From Bradyrhizobium sp. (GTDB lineage Bacteria; Pseudomonadota; Alphaproteobacteria; Rhizobiales; Xanthobacteraceae), in the NCBI RefSeq assembly GCF_016213215.1, contig NZ_JACRAW010000058.1:1-44528 (forward strand): a DNA stretch of 44,528 nt, in the 5' to 3' direction. The notes under the pieces were generated by a model, which had not been told where the DNA came from, made no database searches, and saw only the letters and a program-made list of their open reading frames with translations. Positions 18,557 through 27,099 of the stretch are shown piece after piece. Positions within the stretch are counted from its first letter, which is position 1, and each line of letters begins with the position of its first letter. A program made the position numbers and the translations under genes.

Positions 18557-18585
18557 ATTACAGCGAAACCGGCCGAGCCTGTCAA
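18557..18585 (-). promoter_or_regulatory. Sigma-70 promoter with dyad, for the rhodanese-chrA operon
   Basis: On the minus strand TTGACA (18585-18580) and TGTAAT (18562-18557) are spaced by exactly 17 bases. The -10 overlaps a small perfect dyad, CTGTATTACAG (18553-18563), which is a possible operator. The expected start of transcription, near 18550, would leave a leader of about 75 bases before the ATG at 18473. Confidence 0.55.
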
Positions 18586-18665
18586 TCCGCCGCTTTCCTC
18601 CTGCGCGGTGGAACTGCGCCACCGCAAGCCTATATTGTGGGCGACGTTGGCGGAGGAACGGGCCG

Positions 18666-19625
18666 ATGCACTCACAGTCGATTGATCCGTGGACGCATGA
18701 TCACGTGTTCCTGGGTCCCAGGCACGAGCGGAACGAGCGCCGGACCTGGTTCGTCGTCGCCCTGACGCTCGTGATGATGGTGGCTGAGATCATCGCCGGG
18801 ATGCTGTTCGGCTCGATGGCCTTGCTCGCGGATGGCTGGCACATGGCCACCCATGCCGCTGCACTGGGAATCGCGGCCTTCGCCTATCGCTTTGCGCGCC
18901 GGCACATCGGCAATTCGCACTTCACTTTCGGCACCGGCAAGTTCGGCGACCTCGCCGCGTTTTCCAGCGCCATCATCCTGGGGATCATTGCGATCCAGAT
19001 CGCGTATGAGAGCGTGATGCGACTGATCTCTCCCGTTCCGATCGCCTTTGGCGAGGCGATTGCGGTGGCGACGCTGGGTCTTGCCGTCAATCTCGTCAGT
19101 GCCTGGCTGCTGCGCGAAAGCCACGATCACCACCACGGCCATGCGCAGGACCACGATCATGATGAAGAGAAGGGCGATCATCATCACCGCCACCATCATC
19201 ACCGCGACAACAACCTTCGCGCCGCCTATGTCCATGTGATGTCGGATGCCGCCACCTCGGTGCTCGCGATCGCGGCCCTCCTCCTGGCGATGCATTCGGG
19301 CTGGGTCTGGGCCGACCCGGCCGTCGGCCTCGTCGGCAGCGTGCTCATTGCGGGCTGGGCCGTCGGCCTGATCAGGGCGGCCGGCGCCGTTTTGCTCGAC
19401 GTCAGGGCCGACGAGAAACTGGAAAACGTCATTCGCGCCCGGCTCGAGGCCGGCGAGGAGCGTGTCACCGACCTGCATCTGTGGCAGGTCGGCCCCGGCC
19501 ACCGCGCCGCGGTGATCTCGCTTGTCTCCGATCACCCGAAGGAACCTGCCGTCTACAAGAGGCGCCTGCGCGGGCTGAAAGGCCTCAGCCACGTCACGGT
19601 TGAGGTGGAGAAGTGCTCGGATTAG
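18666..19625 (+). CDS. dmeF: Cation diffusion facilitator, DmeF-type Co/Ni efflux
   Basis: A 319-residue inner-membrane metal/proton antiporter. The N-terminus HDHVFLGPRHERNERRTW and the segment GSMALLADGWHMATHAAAL, with metal-site residues in helix 2, are typical of the DmeF branch, which exports cobalt and nickel. A second metal-site helix has VHVMSDAATSVLAI. A histidine-rich cytoplasmic loop (about residues 150-180, runs of HDHDHH type) separates helices 4 and 5, and a C-terminal cytoplasmic domain follows. GGAGGAACG ahead of the ATG is a good ribosome binding site. In rhizobia dmeF often follows the regulator gene dmeR; none is present here. The neighbouring chromate genes are divergent. 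Confidence 0.88.
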   Translation: MHSQSIDPWTHDHVFLGPRHERNERRTWFVVALTLVMMVAEIIAGMLFGSMALLADGWHMATHAAALGIAAFAYRFARRHIGNSHFTFGTGKFGDLAAFSSAIILGIIAIQIAYESVMRLISPVPIAFGEAIAVATLGLAVNLVSAWLLRESHDHHHGHAQDHDHDEEKGDHHHRHHHHRDNNLRAAYVHVMSDAATSVLAIAALLLAMHSGWVWADPAVGLVGSVLIAGWAVGLIRAAGAVLLDVRADEKLENVIRARLEAGEERVTDLHLWQVGPGHRAAVISLVSDHPKEPAVYKRRLRGLKGLSHVTVEVEKCSD

Positions 19626-19741
19626 GGAGTGGGGCTAGTCTGACGTGCTTTCCCCTGCAGCGTGCCAACTACTCTGCGCACAAGAGGAACTCGATAGGAG
19701 GCGCCTGGCTGCGGGTAGTCCGACGTTTCTTATGCGCGACC

Positions 19742-21004
19742 TTATTCGGTCATCGCATCGCTCCAACACTTCAGCGCCTTCAGGACCTCGATCTCGGGTA
19801 GATCCTGAATCGCCATACGTGGAGAAATCCCGAGCGGGTCCAATTCAAGCACGTCTCTAAAGAAAAGCGCCGGGACCAACTGTAGTCCCAGCTTGCGCAG
19901 ACACGCTCCAGCCATATACCGCCCGACCGCACTCGCTGGAGGCCCGAGCATCGCTGCAACCGCATAGGCTTCGGACGCGTCGCGCCACTCTTCCCTCAAG
20001 TATCTTACCTGGCCAACCTCGGTCCATGCTTTCGAATCGAAGGGGTCGATTTCCACGAGTTGCAAAGCTCTTGAGAGAGCCAAGTCTCCGTGGCCCACCC
20101 ATAGGGCCTCCTTGGTTCGGCTCTCAAGGAGGGCATGCATATTCTCCCGGAACAAAACCGATTGAGCGGTGGTCGTCGGCCTCATGCTTCTTGCATGAAC
20201 CTCGGCGAGGTCCATTAACCGGCCCACTTCGCGCTTGTCGTTCTGCCGCTGCGGCAGAAAACCCATCCCTCGGTAGAAACGACTTGTGTAAAGATGCCGA
20301 TCAAATTCATCCATTCCGGCCGACGCCGTTGAGATGGCTCTTTCGAATAAAGTCCCCCATTCCATCAGTTCGGAAACCGTCGCGCCCGTCTTGGCCTTTT
20401 GAACGAATACCTTTGCGACCGCGTTGAACCCGACAGGAACGACTTCGAGAGCATTGAGGGCGATATGCTGAAACGGCACCATATCCTCCACCTGATAGGT
20501 GGAGGCGCGTTTCAGCTGCTTGCCCAGAAAATTGGCTGACGCTCGCCAGAACATCAGGTGAATGTCGTTGGCGTCGGTCGAGTTCGCCGTACCCCCCGAC
20601 TCGGGAATCAAGGTGAGCAAGAGGGGATACAGGCACATGGAATGCAGAAAAGAGGCGAGGCGAGATTGGCGATCGCGGCCAAGGTCGCGCCAATTGTCAA
20701 GTGCTCCGCAGAGCAGCGTCCAGCGGTCGCTGCGAAATCGTCCAGGCAGTTCGCGTGGATCGCTCAGCGCATAAGGTGCGCCAGCCTCTTCGCCCAACTG
20801 GATGCGAAATCCCGGTGGCATCGCGCGCTGCGGCAGAAAGTACGGCCTGCCTTCACTGGCAAATGCGCTCCACCCCTCTTCGATGCATTGGACGTGAAGC
20901 GGCCCTATCTCGACCGCGGTCAGATCGAGATAGGGACGCAGCATCCACAGCGAGAGACGCGAATCGAGTCTCTTCTCCGACGTCAGCCTATCCGAAGCAT
21001 GCAT
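19742..21004 (-). CDS. Unrecognised protein with TPR-like C-terminal part
   Basis: I do not recognise this family (420 residues from the ATG at 21004; GTG at 21016 also possible). The N-terminal 230 residues contain a Leu-rich segment (SRLASFLHSMCLYPLLLTLI) and no known catalytic motif. From about residue 300 there are helix pairs resembling tetratricopeptide repeats (ALSRALQLVEIDPFDSKAW, then VGQVRYLREEWRDASEAY, then LGPPASAVGRYMAGACLRKL). There is no signal peptide, so it is probably cytoplasmic. Its start overlaps the end of the upstream 149-residue gene by 17 bases, so the two are coupled and follow the cyclase-ATPase gene on the same strand. The base composition looks more AT-rich than the neighbours, suggesting acquisition. 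Confidence 0.7.
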   Translation of the reverse strand: MHASDRLTSEKRLDSRLSLWMLRPYLDLTAVEIGPLHVQCIEEGWSAFASEGRPYFLPQRAMPPGFRIQLGEEAGAPYALSDPRELPGRFRSDRWTLLCGALDNWRDLGRDRQSRLASFLHSMCLYPLLLTLIPESGGTANSTDANDIHLMFWRASANFLGKQLKRASTYQVEDMVPFQHIALNALEVVPVGFNAVAKVFVQKAKTGATVSELMEWGTLFERAISTASAGMDEFDRHLYTSRFYRGMGFLPQRQNDKREVGRLMDLAEVHARSMRPTTTAQSVLFRENMHALLESRTKEALWVGHGDLALSRALQLVEIDPFDSKAWTEVGQVRYLREEWRDASEAYAVAAMLGPPASAVGRYMAGACLRKLGLQLVPALFFRDVLELDPLGISPRMAIQDLPEIEVLKALKCWSDAMTE

Positions 21005-21437
21005 ACATGCCGTCACAGGCGCCGCTAATGTACTGTGCGCTCTTTTGCTTCTCTAAGAGCCAGTTGTCATAGTCATTGGCCAACTTTGAAAACTTTGCGC
21101 CGTAGCCCCCATTGGGGACATTGAACTCATCTGCAGATCTGAGCCTTGCGTGCTTGAGGCCGAGCTCGGAAAACGAATCCTTCAGATTCCTGTGCATGTG
21201 GCAGACCGGAGTAACTTCGAAAATCCGGTCCTTGTTTTCGACGCCTTCCAGAATCGTGGCGATCGTCTCCCATGTGCTCACCAGAAGGTGAAGGGCGGCA
21301 GCCTCATCCGTGTCGTCCGCAGCCTTGGCCATCGTTGCGGCTCCGCCATCGGTCTTCCGTCGTATTCTCTCTGCCTGCTGGTAGACCGGACTGGTTCGTA
21401 GGGTGTGGATCGCGATAAGCGCAGCAGCCTCATCCAT
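20988..21437 (-). CDS. Unrecognised 149-residue protein
   Basis: The ATG at 21437 has GGGAG seven bases upstream; an in-frame TTG at 21443 is possible but less well placed. The protein is mostly helical with no membrane segment. A middle stretch (LLVSTWETIATILEGVENKD, then RIFEVTPVCHMHRNLKDSF) and GYGAKFSKLANDYDNWLLEK recall DUF4760-type proteins, but the match is weak. The extreme C-terminus is unusual: SAQYISGACDGMYACFG, with two cysteines and a terminal Gly. The stop overlaps the start of the next gene. It sits between a large cyclase-ATPase and a TPR-like protein, suggesting a joint function that I cannot name. Confidence 0.65.
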   Translation of the reverse strand: MDEAAALIAIHTLRTSPVYQQAERIRRKTDGGAATMAKAADDTDEAAALHLLVSTWETIATILEGVENKDRIFEVTPVCHMHRNLKDSFSELGLKHARLRSADEFNVPNGGYGAKFSKLANDYDNWLLEKQKSAQYISGACDGMYACFG

Positions 21438-21494
21438 GATCAATCTCCCATATTCATTCAGTCAAAATCGCTAAGCCCGCTGCCCCTGTAAAAT

Positions 21495-24400
21495 CTACTC
21501 GCTCGTGCTGGAGTCCACAAGCGGCTCCCCCCAGAAGTGCATGCTCATCGCGCGAGCCAACGTCGTCGCCCTTTCGCGAAAAGCCTCGGCAGCTTCGTGC
21601 TGCCGTTCTGCTTCGAGAATCTGGCCTAAAGCGCGGTCGCAATGCGCTTCGAGCGGCCGCATCCCCATCTCCCGCGAAAGCCTCAGGGCGGCATCGAACC
21701 GCGACCTGGACTCGACCATCCTTCCATTCCGCCTTTCGATCTCGCCAAGAACCCTTAACGCATAAGCCTCGTTGGCGCTTTCCTCATGCGCGCGTGCGAG
21801 TGCAAGTGCTCGCGAGCCGGCAGCCAGAGCATCCTCAATTCGGTTTGCAAGAAGGTAAGCCTCGCTGACATACGCGAGTCGAAGCGAATGCCGGGCGGCG
21901 AAGCCTCTTGTCTCTGCGATCCTGATGCTTTCCTCAAGAATCGAGATTCCCTCACTCGGTCGGCCGTTAAACGTAAGCGCATAGCCAAGATGAAGGGATA
22001 CGTAGGCAAACCCCACGGGGCTGTCCGCAAATGCGCCGGCCGCCAATGAGCGTTCAAACGATCGAACTGCACGTCTGAAGCGGCCTTGACGCAAGGCGAC
22101 CACACCCAGACCAAGGTGCGCGTAGCCGATGCTGAATGGGTGATTGTGGTCTTCCGAAATTTGCAGCGCCTGCTCTCCAACGGTGTAGGCCTCCGCAAAT
22201 TCACCGGTTTCGGCCAAGCCCCAGGCGATAAAGCTGCGCGCGAAGGCTGATGGCAGGACGAACATGCCGAAGCGCTCGCCAGCCAGTTCACCCTTCAAGT
22301 TCTCGGCGTTCCATCCGAAATATCTGTTCGCAGCCGCATAGTTGCCGCGCGTGTGGTACGCCAGTCCCAGGGGCAGATTCGTAACCACATGAAGCGGCAC
22401 ATCGTTGAGCTCCCTTGCGGCGTTTAGTGCTCGCTCGCCGGCCGCAGCGGACTCCGCGTAGCGACCCAACATCCAGAACTGCTCGGTGAAATATGACTGA
22501 ACCCACCCCATGCGTCGCTTGTCATTGAGCCGGTCCGCCAGTTGTTCGGCGTCGTCCAAGTATCTTGCAATCCGCTTTCGATCTCCCAGTGGTTGAAGGG
22601 CGTTCCGTAGATCGAAACGCAGATCAATTGCCTGTTCCAGGTGGGCCTGATCGTCGGGGAGATGCGAGAGGGCCTCCAGGGCCTTTTCAAACAGAACCAC
22701 GGCTTCAGGGTAGGCTTCACGGTCTGTCGCCTTTGCTCCGGCGCGTCTCAGGTACTGCACGGCCTTGTCGAAGAGATGCCCGCGCAAAGCATGGTCAGCC
22801 AGGCGCTCAACCTGCTCGTCGATGCGGTCTCGATAGATTGTTTCCATCTTTTGCACGACGCGTTCGTGCATTTCGCGCCTTCGTGCGTGGCGAAGACCCG
22901 AGTACGCCACGTCATGAGTAAGCGAGTGTTTAAAGGTGAGTTGGATGTCGGGAAAGAGCTGTGTGGTATAGAGGAATTCGGAAGCCTGCAGATTGGCGAG
23001 CAGACCTCGAACCTCGTCTTCTTTCATTCCACATGTCGCGTGCAGCAGCGCAAAGGGCACGTCATGGCCGATGACGGCGGCATCCTGCAAAAGCCGCTTT
23101 TCGGCAGTCGTCAGTGCGTCGATGCGCGCGGCAAGTACAGCCTGCACGGTCGGCGGAACTTCGGTTTCCGAAATCTGCCTCACGAGTTGATACTTGCCGC
23201 GGGTGCCTTCCAGAGCGTTGGTTTCGATCAACGCTCGGACGATCTCTTCGACAAAGAACGGGTTGCCGCCGGCGCGGCCAAGGATGAAGTTCTTCAGGGG
23301 AATCAGATCGGGTTCAGAGCCGAGCAAACCCTGAAGAAGCTCCGATACGTCTTCTGATGGGAGTGGATTGAGCCTGAGCTGGCGATAGCCCGGACGTCCT
23401 TCCCATTGGTCCCGGTATTCGGGTCGGTAGCTCACGATAAGCAGTAAACGAGCGTCGCGGGCGTCGACGACCAGTTCGTTCAACAGCCCGATCGTGAGGG
23501 AGTCGTTCCAGTGAAGGTCTTCGAATACGGCGACTACGGGCTGCCTGAGGTTTTCAGTCAGCAACAGTCGAGTGATCGCTTGATACGTGAACTGCCTATG
23601 CTGGATCGGATCGAGAGATTGAAATGGATGTTCCGCCTCGAGCGCATCGAGCAAATCCAGCATGGGCGGGATGATGTATTCCAAAGAAGGATCGAGATTC
23701 AGTATCTTGGTCGTTACTTTTTCGCGAATTGACCGCGCGTTGTCGCGATGGGTGATCTGAAAGTAAAAATTCCTGAGGAGCTCCGTGACCGGCAGATATG
23801 ATGCCGAGTGACCATAGGACGCCGAGTTGGTCTCCAGTAGCAAGCAGCCGTCTGTGTCGTTCGAGTGAACAAACTCGTGAATCAGCCGCGACTTGCCGAT
23901 TCCCGGTTCGCCGACCACCGCGACGACTTGCCCGTGCGCCGCACGTGCCTCCTCCAGCGCCTGCCGCAGTTGGGTCTTCTCAAGGTCACGGCCCACAAAT
24001 TGAGTGAGGCCTCGGGAGGCGGCAGCCTGCAATCTCGTGCGCTCAGCGCCGCCCCCTGTGACCTCATAGACCTCGATCGGGTGGCCAAGCCCTTTCACCG
24101 ATACCAGGCCAAGGGGCTTGGCTTCGACATACCCCTCCACCAGCCGGAACGTATTCGCGGTTGTCAGAACCGTTCCCGGAATCGCGAGTTGCTCCATGCG
24201 TGCTGCGAGATGGGCTGTTTCACCCACGACTGTGAAATCGACAAAGAGATCATTTCCGATCGACGAGACCACAATCTCGCCAGAGTTGATTCCGACCCGC
24301 AAAGTCACCGGGAGCGCATGCAGCCGGCGCGCCTCGATCGCATACTGAGAAATCCTTTCCTGCATGCGCAGTCCGGCGTAGCAGGCCCGCACAGCGTGAT

Positions 24401-24857
24401 CTTCGTGGGCAACGGGTGCGCCAAACAGCGCCATCACGCCGTCTCCCATGACTCTGTTGACCATTCCCTCGTAGTGGTGGACGGCCTCCATCATTCGCTC
24501 GATGATGGGATCAAGGATCTGTTGAGCCTCCTCCGGGTCGCGCTCCGCTATCAATTCCATTGAGCTCTTAATGTCGGAAAATAGTATGGTGACTTGTTTC
24601 CTTTCGCCCTCGAATTCGCTCTTCGAAGTCAAAATGCGGTCTGCTAGATGTTTTGGAGTGTAGTTTCCTGGTGACGCAAAGCGGGAAAGTTGTGCCTGGT
24701 CGCCGAACGCGAGGATGTTACCGCATTCAGAGCAGAACTTCGCAGCAGGCGAGGCTTGCGTTCCGCATCGCGGGCATGCGCGCGTTAGAGGCGTCGCACA
24801 TTCCTCGCAAAATTTCGCTTCCGAGCGATTTTCGTGCCGACAAATGGGACATCGCAT
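21495..24857 (-). CDS. Zinc-ribbon / class III cyclase / AAA ATPase / TPR signalling protein
   Basis: A 1120-residue multidomain protein. Residues 1-50 form a double zinc ribbon (CPICRHE, CEEC, CPRCG, CSECG). Then comes a class III nucleotide cyclase domain (about 85-270): metal-binding Asp in ILFSDIKSSMEL and in NRVMGDGVMALFGAP. Next is a STAND/AAA-type ATPase (about 285-620) with Walker A VVGEPGIGKSRLI and Walker B-like AVFEDLHWND, and finally a long tetratricopeptide region to the end. The cyclase motif that normally holds the transition-state Asn reads GETAHLAARM, with His at that place, so activity is uncertain. Start ATG at 24857 begins at the zinc ribbon (MRCPICRHEN); a GGAG lies about 13 bases upstream, and a longer frame from 25031 lacks support. 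Such proteins are numerous in Bradyrhizobium. It probably heads an operon with the two downstream unknown genes (51-base gap). Confidence 0.85.
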   Translation of the reverse strand: MRCPICRHENRSEAKFCEECATPLTRACPRCGTQASPAAKFCSECGNILAFGDQAQLSRFASPGNYTPKHLADRILTSKSEFEGERKQVTILFSDIKSSMELIAERDPEEAQQILDPIIERMMEAVHHYEGMVNRVMGDGVMALFGAPVAHEDHAVRACYAGLRMQERISQYAIEARRLHALPVTLRVGINSGEIVVSSIGNDLFVDFTVVGETAHLAARMEQLAIPGTVLTTANTFRLVEGYVEAKPLGLVSVKGLGHPIEVYEVTGGGAERTRLQAAASRGLTQFVGRDLEKTQLRQALEEARAAHGQVVAVVGEPGIGKSRLIHEFVHSNDTDGCLLLETNSASYGHSASYLPVTELLRNFYFQITHRDNARSIREKVTTKILNLDPSLEYIIPPMLDLLDALEAEHPFQSLDPIQHRQFTYQAITRLLLTENLRQPVVAVFEDLHWNDSLTIGLLNELVVDARDARLLLIVSYRPEYRDQWEGRPGYRQLRLNPLPSEDVSELLQGLLGSEPDLIPLKNFILGRAGGNPFFVEEIVRALIETNALEGTRGKYQLVRQISETEVPPTVQAVLAARIDALTTAEKRLLQDAAVIGHDVPFALLHATCGMKEDEVRGLLANLQASEFLYTTQLFPDIQLTFKHSLTHDVAYSGLRHARRREMHERVVQKMETIYRDRIDEQVERLADHALRGHLFDKAVQYLRRAGAKATDREAYPEAVVLFEKALEALSHLPDDQAHLEQAIDLRFDLRNALQPLGDRKRIARYLDDAEQLADRLNDKRRMGWVQSYFTEQFWMLGRYAESAAAGERALNAARELNDVPLHVVTNLPLGLAYHTRGNYAAANRYFGWNAENLKGELAGERFGMFVLPSAFARSFIAWGLAETGEFAEAYTVGEQALQISEDHNHPFSIGYAHLGLGVVALRQGRFRRAVRSFERSLAAGAFADSPVGFAYVSLHLGYALTFNGRPSEGISILEESIRIAETRGFAARHSLRLAYVSEAYLLANRIEDALAAGSRALALARAHEESANEAYALRVLGEIERRNGRMVESRSRFDAALRLSREMGMRPLEAHCDRALGQILEAERQHEAAEAFRERATTLARAMSMHFWGEPLVDSSTSE

Positions 24858-25086
24858 GTGTGTCGCTGGACTCCGATGCGCGGCGATCGGAGGGTATCGC
24901 CTGGCAGGCGCGACGACAAGAAGCATGTACTGTTTCGAATGCGCGTAAGGAGATGGTCCGAAAATCCCGTGATGTGCAGAGGTTAGCACGCCTTTCGATG
25001 CGGGCTGTCCAGGTCGACTTCTGGACGTCACGATGGCACAGCGGGCTGAAATGCCGCCGGAGTTCTACGACTGGATTGCCAGCGCC

Positions 25087-25275
25087 CTAATTGCGCGGCG
25101 CCGTGACCGGGGGCGGGCCGATGTCGGTCGCCTTCTGCGGCTTCAGTGTGCCGGCATAAAAAGAAAGCAGGTAGACCAGGACGAGGATGACGAGGTACAC
25201 GCCATAGGCTTGCGGCGGCGTAGTCGCCCACCGCACCAAACGCCTCAAACTGCCGGGATTGGTCTCTTCAGCCAT
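25087..25275 (-). CDS. Small single-pass membrane protein
   Basis: A 62-residue protein with a hydrophilic N-terminus (MAEETNPGSLRRLVRWATTP), one membrane helix (YGVYLVILVLVYLLSFYAG) and a short Pro-rich tail (DIGPPPVTAPRN). There is no strong Shine-Dalgarno site. The composition and clean hydrophobic block support a real gene, but the family is unknown to me. It lies 59 bases upstream of the cyclase-containing gap and downstream of an MFS gene on the same strand, so it may be co-transcribed with the transporter. Confidence 0.6.
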   Translation of the reverse strand: MAEETNPGSLRRLVRWATTPPQAYGVYLVILVLVYLLSFYAGTLKPQKATDIGPPPVTAPRN

Positions 25276-25334
25276 GATGCCCGTTGTGCTCGAAAAGGAG
25301 CGCGAAGGGAAGGGCTTAACGATCCTCTCAGCCG

Positions 25335-26489
25335 CTATGCCCGCCGGTCCTTGGGAATGAAGAACAGGACGGCGAGCGCCGACAGGCTGAGGGCCGACGA
25401 GACGATCAGGATTCCGCTGCCCATGACATCAATGAGCAGGCCGAAGATCAACGGAGCGATGGCCTGCGCCATCCGCGCCGGCGCGCCGATGATGCCGAGC
25501 CGATAGCCATAGTCCTTCGGGCCGAAGATCGCGAGGGGAAGGGTGCCGCGCGCGATCGTCAGGATGCCGTTGCCCGAGCCGTGGAAGACCGCAAACAGAC
25601 TGGCGGCGGGGGCGCCGGCGATCGCAACGATTGCAGCGCCAATAGGGTGGGTGATGCACGCTAGCCGGCTCGACAGGAGGGGATGATAGCGGCTCAGGAT
25701 GGTTGCTTCGAAGACCCGGGCTGCCACCTGCGCCGGGCCGATCAGCGCTCCCGCCGCCACCGCCTGCACGGTGGTCGCGCCGGCAGTCTCCAGAATCCGC
25801 GGGAAATGTACCGCCATGGCGCTGGTGACCATCCAGGCGGCCGCGAAGACGAACCCGAGCAACATCATCGTTCGGTCGATCGGGATGTGCGGCTTGACCG
25901 CTGCAGTCAGTGCCGCCTTCGCGCCCTTGACCTTCGGCAGCATGAAGTAATTGAGCGGCAGGCCGATGATCAGATGGGCGGCGGCCCAGGCGAAACAGGT
26001 GTCACGCCAGCCGATATGGGCAAGGCCCCAGGCGGTGAGCGGCCAGCCCACCGTCGAGGCAAATCCCGCCATCAGCGTAATGCCCGTGATCGAACCGCGC
26101 GCATCATCGCCATAGATGCGCCCGAGCGCGGCAAAGGCGGCGTCGTAGAGGCCGGCCGCCATGCCAATTCCGAGCAGCAGCCAGGCGACAGCCATCACCG
26201 GCACCGAATAGGAAAAGCCTAATAGCACCAGCCCGGCCGCGATCGTCAGGTTGGAGATCGACAGCACCTGTCGGCCGCCGACCAGATCGATCTGCCGGCC
26301 GATGCGCGGGCCCAGTAATGCCGAAATGACCAGCGATGCCGAGAATGCGCCGAAGATCCAGTTCGGGGAGACGCCAAGATCGCGCGCCATGGGATCGGCA
26401 AGAATGGCCGGCAGGTAATAGCTGGAAGCCCAGGCCAGCGTTTGCGTCGTGCCCAGCGCCAGAATGATCGATAGCTGCCGCCGGTTCAT
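25335..26489 (-). CDS. MFS transporter
   Basis: A 384-residue major facilitator with about twelve hydrophobic helices. The cytoplasmic loop between helices 2 and 3 reads LLGPRIGRQIDLVGGRQVL, a variant of the MFS signature, and helix 4-5 carries LLLGIGMAAGLYDAAFAALG. The longer frame from 26645 starts with a basic, Pro-rich stretch not typical of the family; the ATG at 26489 (MNRRQLSIILALG) puts the first helix at the N-terminus, although its ribosome binding site (GAGAA) is weak. Substrate unknown. It is divergent from an ArsC-like gene across a 154-base gap, so both may share control. Confidence 0.82.
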   Translation of the reverse strand: MNRRQLSIILALGTTQTLAWASSYYLPAILADPMARDLGVSPNWIFGAFSASLVISALLGPRIGRQIDLVGGRQVLSISNLTIAAGLVLLGFSYSVPVMAVAWLLLGIGMAAGLYDAAFAALGRIYGDDARGSITGITLMAGFASTVGWPLTAWGLAHIGWRDTCFAWAAAHLIIGLPLNYFMLPKVKGAKAALTAAVKPHIPIDRTMMLLGFVFAAAWMVTSAMAVHFPRILETAGATTVQAVAAGALIGPAQVAARVFEATILSRYHPLLSSRLACITHPIGAAIVAIAGAPAASLFAVFHGSGNGILTIARGTLPLAIFGPKDYGYRLGIIGAPARMAQAIAPLIFGLLIDVMGSGILIVSSALSLSALAVLFFIPKDRRA

Positions 26490-26643
26490 TTTCTCGCGTT
26501 TTCGCCGCTTGTCCGCATTCGGCTCGTGCGGTCCCGTCAATCGCTTTTGCCTCCTTGGCGCGGGCGGCGTCAACAGCGATGGCGCATATTCGACCTGCGA
26601 ATTGCGGGATGCTATGCCGGGGCTCCCGACAGCGGAGCCGATC

Positions 26644-27051
26644 ATGACCGTGACGATCTACCACAACCCGTCCTGCGGCACCTCGCGCAATACCCTCGCG
26701 ATGATCCGCCGCAGCGGTGTCGAACCTGAGGTCATCGAGTATCTGAAGCATCCGCCCAGCCGCGCGCGGCTCGTCGAGTTGATCAAGGCGATGGGCGTTT
26801 CCGTCCGCGAACTCCTGCGCGAGAAGGGCACACCCTACGCAGAACTCGGGCTTGCCGATCCCAAATGGACCGACGACGAACTGATCGATTTCATGTTGGC
26901 GCACCCGATCCTGATCAATCGGCCGATCGTGGTGACGCCGAAAGGCGCGCGGCTGTGCCGGCCGTCGGAGAAGGTGCTGGACCTGCTCGACAACCCGCCG
27001 GAGTCCTTCGCGAAGGAGGATGGCGAGATCGTCAGGCGCGACAGATCGTGA
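26644..27051 (+). CDS. arsC: ArsC-family arsenate reductase (glutaredoxin-dependent type)
   Basis: A 135-residue thioredoxin-fold protein with the ArsC signature IYHNPSCGTSRNTL near the N-terminus, where Cys11 is the catalytic cysteine. RPIVVTPKGARLCRPSE holds the conserved arginine region. In known members it reduces arsenate to arsenite with glutathione and glutaredoxin. The start ATG at 26644 is preceded by GGAG. No arsenite exporter or ArsR regulator is recognisable nearby; the divergent MFS transporter is the only candidate partner, so a role outside arsenic resistance is possible. Confidence 0.85.
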   Translation: MTVTIYHNPSCGTSRNTLAMIRRSGVEPEVIEYLKHPPSRARLVELIKAMGVSVRELLREKGTPYAELGLADPKWTDDELIDFMLAHPILINRPIVVTPKGARLCRPSEKVLDLLDNPPESFAKEDGEIVRRDRS

Positions 27052-27099
27052 AGTCGGCGCCGGTCTTCAGTCTGCCACGAAGGCGCGGCATGATGGCGT

